NCBI GenBank assembly: GCA_964584125.1
Contig: CAZOYP010000090.1
Span: 1 to 8,500, forward strand
Direction: 5' to 3'
DNA length: 8,500 bases
Origin: Nitromaritima sp964584125
GTDB taxonomy: Bacteria > Nitrospinota > Nitrospinia > Nitrospinales > VA-1
The notes under the pieces are model-generated. The model had not been told where the DNA came from. It searched no databases and was given only the letters and a program-made list of their open reading frames with translations. Each line of letters begins with the position of its first letter. Position 1 is the first letter of the stretch. Positions 6,490-8,500 of this stretch are shown piece after piece. A program made the position numbers and the translations under genes.

Positions 6490-7236
6490 ATGACTGTTGC
6501 AGCGGAAAAATTTTCTAAAAAATTTGAAGAGGCGGCTGCTCATCCGAAATACCGAGGCGCATACGATAAAGATGATGCTTCTGGTAAAGGTATGACATTG
6601 GTTGAAGCCAAGTTCAAGGATACAAAGATCTACTTGTTGGTAGATAGAGCGGAAGATCGTATCTACAGTGCAAAGTTTTTTGCATATGGTGGAAAAGTTT
6701 CAGTTGCTATTGGAGAGACTCTTTGTACGATGATTAAAGGGCTGACACTGGATGAAGCGTGTTCGTTGAAAGGAGAGGATATCGAAGTATATTTAAGGGA
6801 TGAGCCGGAAATTTCTGCGGTGCCCGAATCGAAGCAGAAAGCGTTTACTAATGTTGAAGAATTACTTAAAGTTGTGCAACAGGCATACCCTGCAGCAAAA
6901 GCGGTAGCAGAAGTAAGCGCATCCATAGATAAAAATGACGTTAAAGCAGTTTCTTCTTCCGAACTATCCATGGCTGAACAGGCTTGGATGGGCTTGAGTA
7001 AGGAAGATCAAATCACACAGATAAACATGGTTCTTGATGACAAAGTACGCCCCGCTTTGATGTCAGATGGTGGGAATGTTCAGGTGTTGGATGTGATTGA
7101 TGGCGAAAAAGTGATGATCCAGTATCAGGGTGCATGCGGCAGTTGTGGGTCATCTTTGGGGGCTACGCTATCATTTATGGAACAAGCCTTACGGAAAGAA
7201 ATACATAACGAATTGATCGTTGTCCCCAATATGTAA
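6490..7236 (+). CDS. NifU-like iron-sulfur carrier: degenerate IscU-like domain fused to Nfu domain
   Basis: The likely role is to bind and deliver Fe-S clusters in the cytoplasm, working with the SUF machinery encoded next. The 248 residues hold two domains. Residues about 5-135 align without difficulty to IscU (IYSAKFFAYGGKVSVAIGET, then KGLTLDEA), but the three IscU cluster cysteines are absent: F42 and G68 stand at the first two, and no Cys lies in the third region. The only Cys there are C79 and C91, at non-ligand positions. After a linker (about 136-160), residues 181-245 form an Nfu domain with RPALMSDGGNVQVLDV and ACGSCGSSLG, whose C216 and C219 bind a bridging cluster. ATG 6490 is chosen over TTG 6451 because AGGG at 6478-6481 precedes it. 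sufB starts 95 bp downstream. The loss of ligands is read from the sequence; the carrier role is inferred. Confidence 0.88.
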   Translation: MTVAAEKFSKKFEEAAAHPKYRGAYDKDDASGKGMTLVEAKFKDTKIYLLVDRAEDRIYSAKFFAYGGKVSVAIGETLCTMIKGLTLDEACSLKGEDIEVYLRDEPEISAVPESKQKAFTNVEELLKVVQQAYPAAKAVAEVSASIDKNDVKAVSSSELSMAEQAWMGLSKEDQITQINMVLDDKVRPALMSDGGNVQVLDVIDGEKVMIQYQGACGSCGSSLGATLSFMEQALRKEIHNELIVVPNM

Positions 7237-7307
7237 ATTTTGCCGGGATTTGGATCAAATTCTGTTTTGATAAGTTTTACCAGTAGTTATTTATAACAAT
7301 ACAATTC

Positions 7308-7322
7308 CCCTTTTAAAGGGAG
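7308..7322 (+). promoter_or_regulatory. sufB ribosome binding site inside a small inverted repeat
   Basis: CCCTTT (7308-7313) and AAAGGG (7315-7320) are inverted arms around one T. As RNA this gives a hairpin of about five pairs in which the AAGGGAG Shine-Dalgarno (ending at 7322, nine bases before the ATG) is partly paired. It is a plausible RBS for certain; translational control by the hairpin is only a possibility. Confidence 0.45.
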
Positions 7323-7331
7323 AAATCATAT

Positions 7332-8500
7332 ATGGAAACCAAAGAAAAATCAGTAACAAACGCTATTGATAATGATTACAAGTACGGATTTACTACTAAT
7401 GTCGAATCCGATACGTTTGCTAAAGGACTTGACGAAGGAGTTGTTCGAGCAATTTCTAAAAAAAAGTGTGAGCCCGAGTTTATGCTTAATTTTAGACTCA
7501 AAGCATATGAGAAATGGTTGACTATGAAAGAGCCTGCGTGGCCAAATGTTCAATATCCAAAGATTGACTTTCAGGATATTTCTTACTATTCCGCTCCAAA
7601 GCCAAAAAAAAAGCTGGCCAGTTTGGATGAAGTGGATCCTGAAGTTCTTAATACCTTTGAAAAATTAGGAATACCTTTGGAGGAGCAGAAAAAATTGGCC
7701 AACGTTGCTGTGGATGCAGTTTTCGATAGCGTTAGCGTTGCGACTACACATAAAAAGAAGCTGATGGAGGTCGGTATTATTTTCTGTTCTTTTTCCGAGG
7801 CTGTGAAAGATTACCCTGAATTGATTGAAGAATACCTGGGGACAGTAGTCCCGGTAGGCGATAATTACTATGCGGCACTCAATAGTGCGGTGTTTACGGA
7901 TGGGTCTTTTGTATATATACCACCCGATACTATTTCTCCTATGGAGTTATCTACTTATTTTAGAATTAATACTGAAGAAACAGGTCAGTTTGAACGTACG
8001 TTGATTATTTGTGCTGAGAATAGTTATGTTTCTTATCTTGAGGGGTGTACGGCTCCCCAGTTTGACACTAATCAATTGCATGCTGCTGTAGTTGAACTTG
8101 TAACTCTGGATAATGCTGAAATTAAATATAGTACTGTGCAAAACTGGTACGCTGGAGATCCGGAAACAGGTAAGGGAGGAATTTATAATTTTGTAACAAA
8201 ACGTGGCAAATGCCAGGGTGAAAATTCAAAAATTTCTTGGACACAGGTCGAAACGGGATCCGCAATTACATGGAAATACCCAAGTTGTATCTTGCAAGGA
8301 GACGGTTCGGTAGGAGAGTTTTATTCAGTAGCTCTTACTAATGGATATATGCAGGCGGACACTGGAACTAAAATGATGCATATCGGAAAGAATACCCGAT
8401 CAAGTATTATTTCAAAAGGAATTTCCGCTGATCATTCTAGTAATAGCTACCGTGGTTTGGTTAGAGTAGGCAAGAACGCTACTAATGCAAGAAATTATAC
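7332..8500 (+). CDS. sufB: Fe-S cluster assembly scaffold SufB, 3' end outside window
   Basis: SufB is the core subunit of the SufBC2D scaffold, which assembles Fe-S clusters in the cytoplasm using sulfur from SufS/SufE-type partners and ATP hydrolysis by SufC. The frame is open from ATG 7332 to the window end, giving 389 codons plus two bases of the usual 470-495. Recognisable stretches are ISKKKCEPEFMLNFRLKAY (41-59), the VFDSVSVATTHKKKL region (130-144), DGSFVYIPPD (190-199), ENSYVSYLEGCTAPQF (229-244, with conserved C239), and GKGGIYNFVTKRGKC, then KISWTQVETGSAITWKYPS (300-318). The beta-helix core continues to the edge, so the catalytic Cys and the Glu/His residues near the SufD interface lie beyond the window. 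AAGGGAG precedes the ATG. It is read with the NifU-like gene 95 bp upstream; sufC and sufD are expected next. Confidence 0.96.
   Translation, partial: METKEKSVTNAIDNDYKYGFTTNVESDTFAKGLDEGVVRAISKKKCEPEFMLNFRLKAYEKWLTMKEPAWPNVQYPKIDFQDISYYSAPKPKKKLASLDEVDPEVLNTFEKLGIPLEEQKKLANVAVDAVFDSVSVATTHKKKLMEVGIIFCSFSEAVKDYPELIEEYLGTVVPVGDNYYAALNSAVFTDGSFVYIPPDTISPMELSTYFRINTEETGQFERTLIICAENSYVSYLEGCTAPQFDTNQLHAAVVELVTLDNAEIKYSTVQNWYAGDPETGKGGIYNFVTKRGKCQGENSKISWTQVETGSAITWKYPSCILQGDGSVGEFYSVALTNGYMQADTGTKMMHIGKNTRSSIISKGISADHSSNSYRGLVRVGKNATNARNY

Noticed and set aside
7267..7297. Internal promoter for sufB: TTGATA and TATAAC
   Set aside because: The spacer would be 19 bases and the strong upstream promoter already explains expression; this is too weak to list.

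Overview
The window reads as an ordinary bacterial chromosome segment: AT-rich, densely coding and probably Gram-negative. The genes are housekeeping or cofactor genes with no plasmid, phage, IS or CRISPR hallmark. Starts are mixed ATG, GTG and TTG. The lineage cannot be fixed from sequence alone. A yggS-proC pair, an unlinked larE and a NifU-like gene directly in front of sufB would fit a deltaproteobacteria- or Nitrospinota-like uncultivated lineage, but that is only a guess.

Left part, + strand (1-3723). The 3' end of groES is followed by complete groEL with a GGM-repeat tail and a textbook intrinsic terminator. Next come yggS (PLP homeostasis, TTG start) and proC (last step of proline synthesis, GTG start), separated by 117 bp and likely co-transcribed.

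Middle part, - strand (3757-6068). Transcribed right to left, this holds moaA (first step of molybdenum cofactor synthesis), then larE (sulfur insertion into the nickel-pincer nucleotide), then a 77-residue two-helix membrane protein of unknown function 21 bp behind larE. LarE carries a CxxC plus a third Cys, the arrangement of the [4Fe-4S]-dependent type rather than the self-sacrificing single-Cys type. proC and the small membrane gene converge with only 33 bp between them.

Right part, + strand (6356-8500). A 421-bp divergent intergenic region holds a strong sigma70-like promoter (TTGAGT-17-TATAAT), a perfect 15-bp palindrome upstream of it, and an imperfect dyad over the -35 box. It drives a two-domain protein, an IscU-like domain lacking all three cluster-ligand cysteines joined to a normal Nfu domain with CxxC, followed by sufB, which runs off the window end. 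This is the start of a SUF iron-sulfur assembly operon.

A functional thread links the right half: MoaA and probably LarE need [4Fe-4S] clusters, and the neighbouring NifU-like/SufB genes make and carry such clusters. The most unusual item is the Cys-less IscU-like/Nfu fusion. No wholly new system was found.
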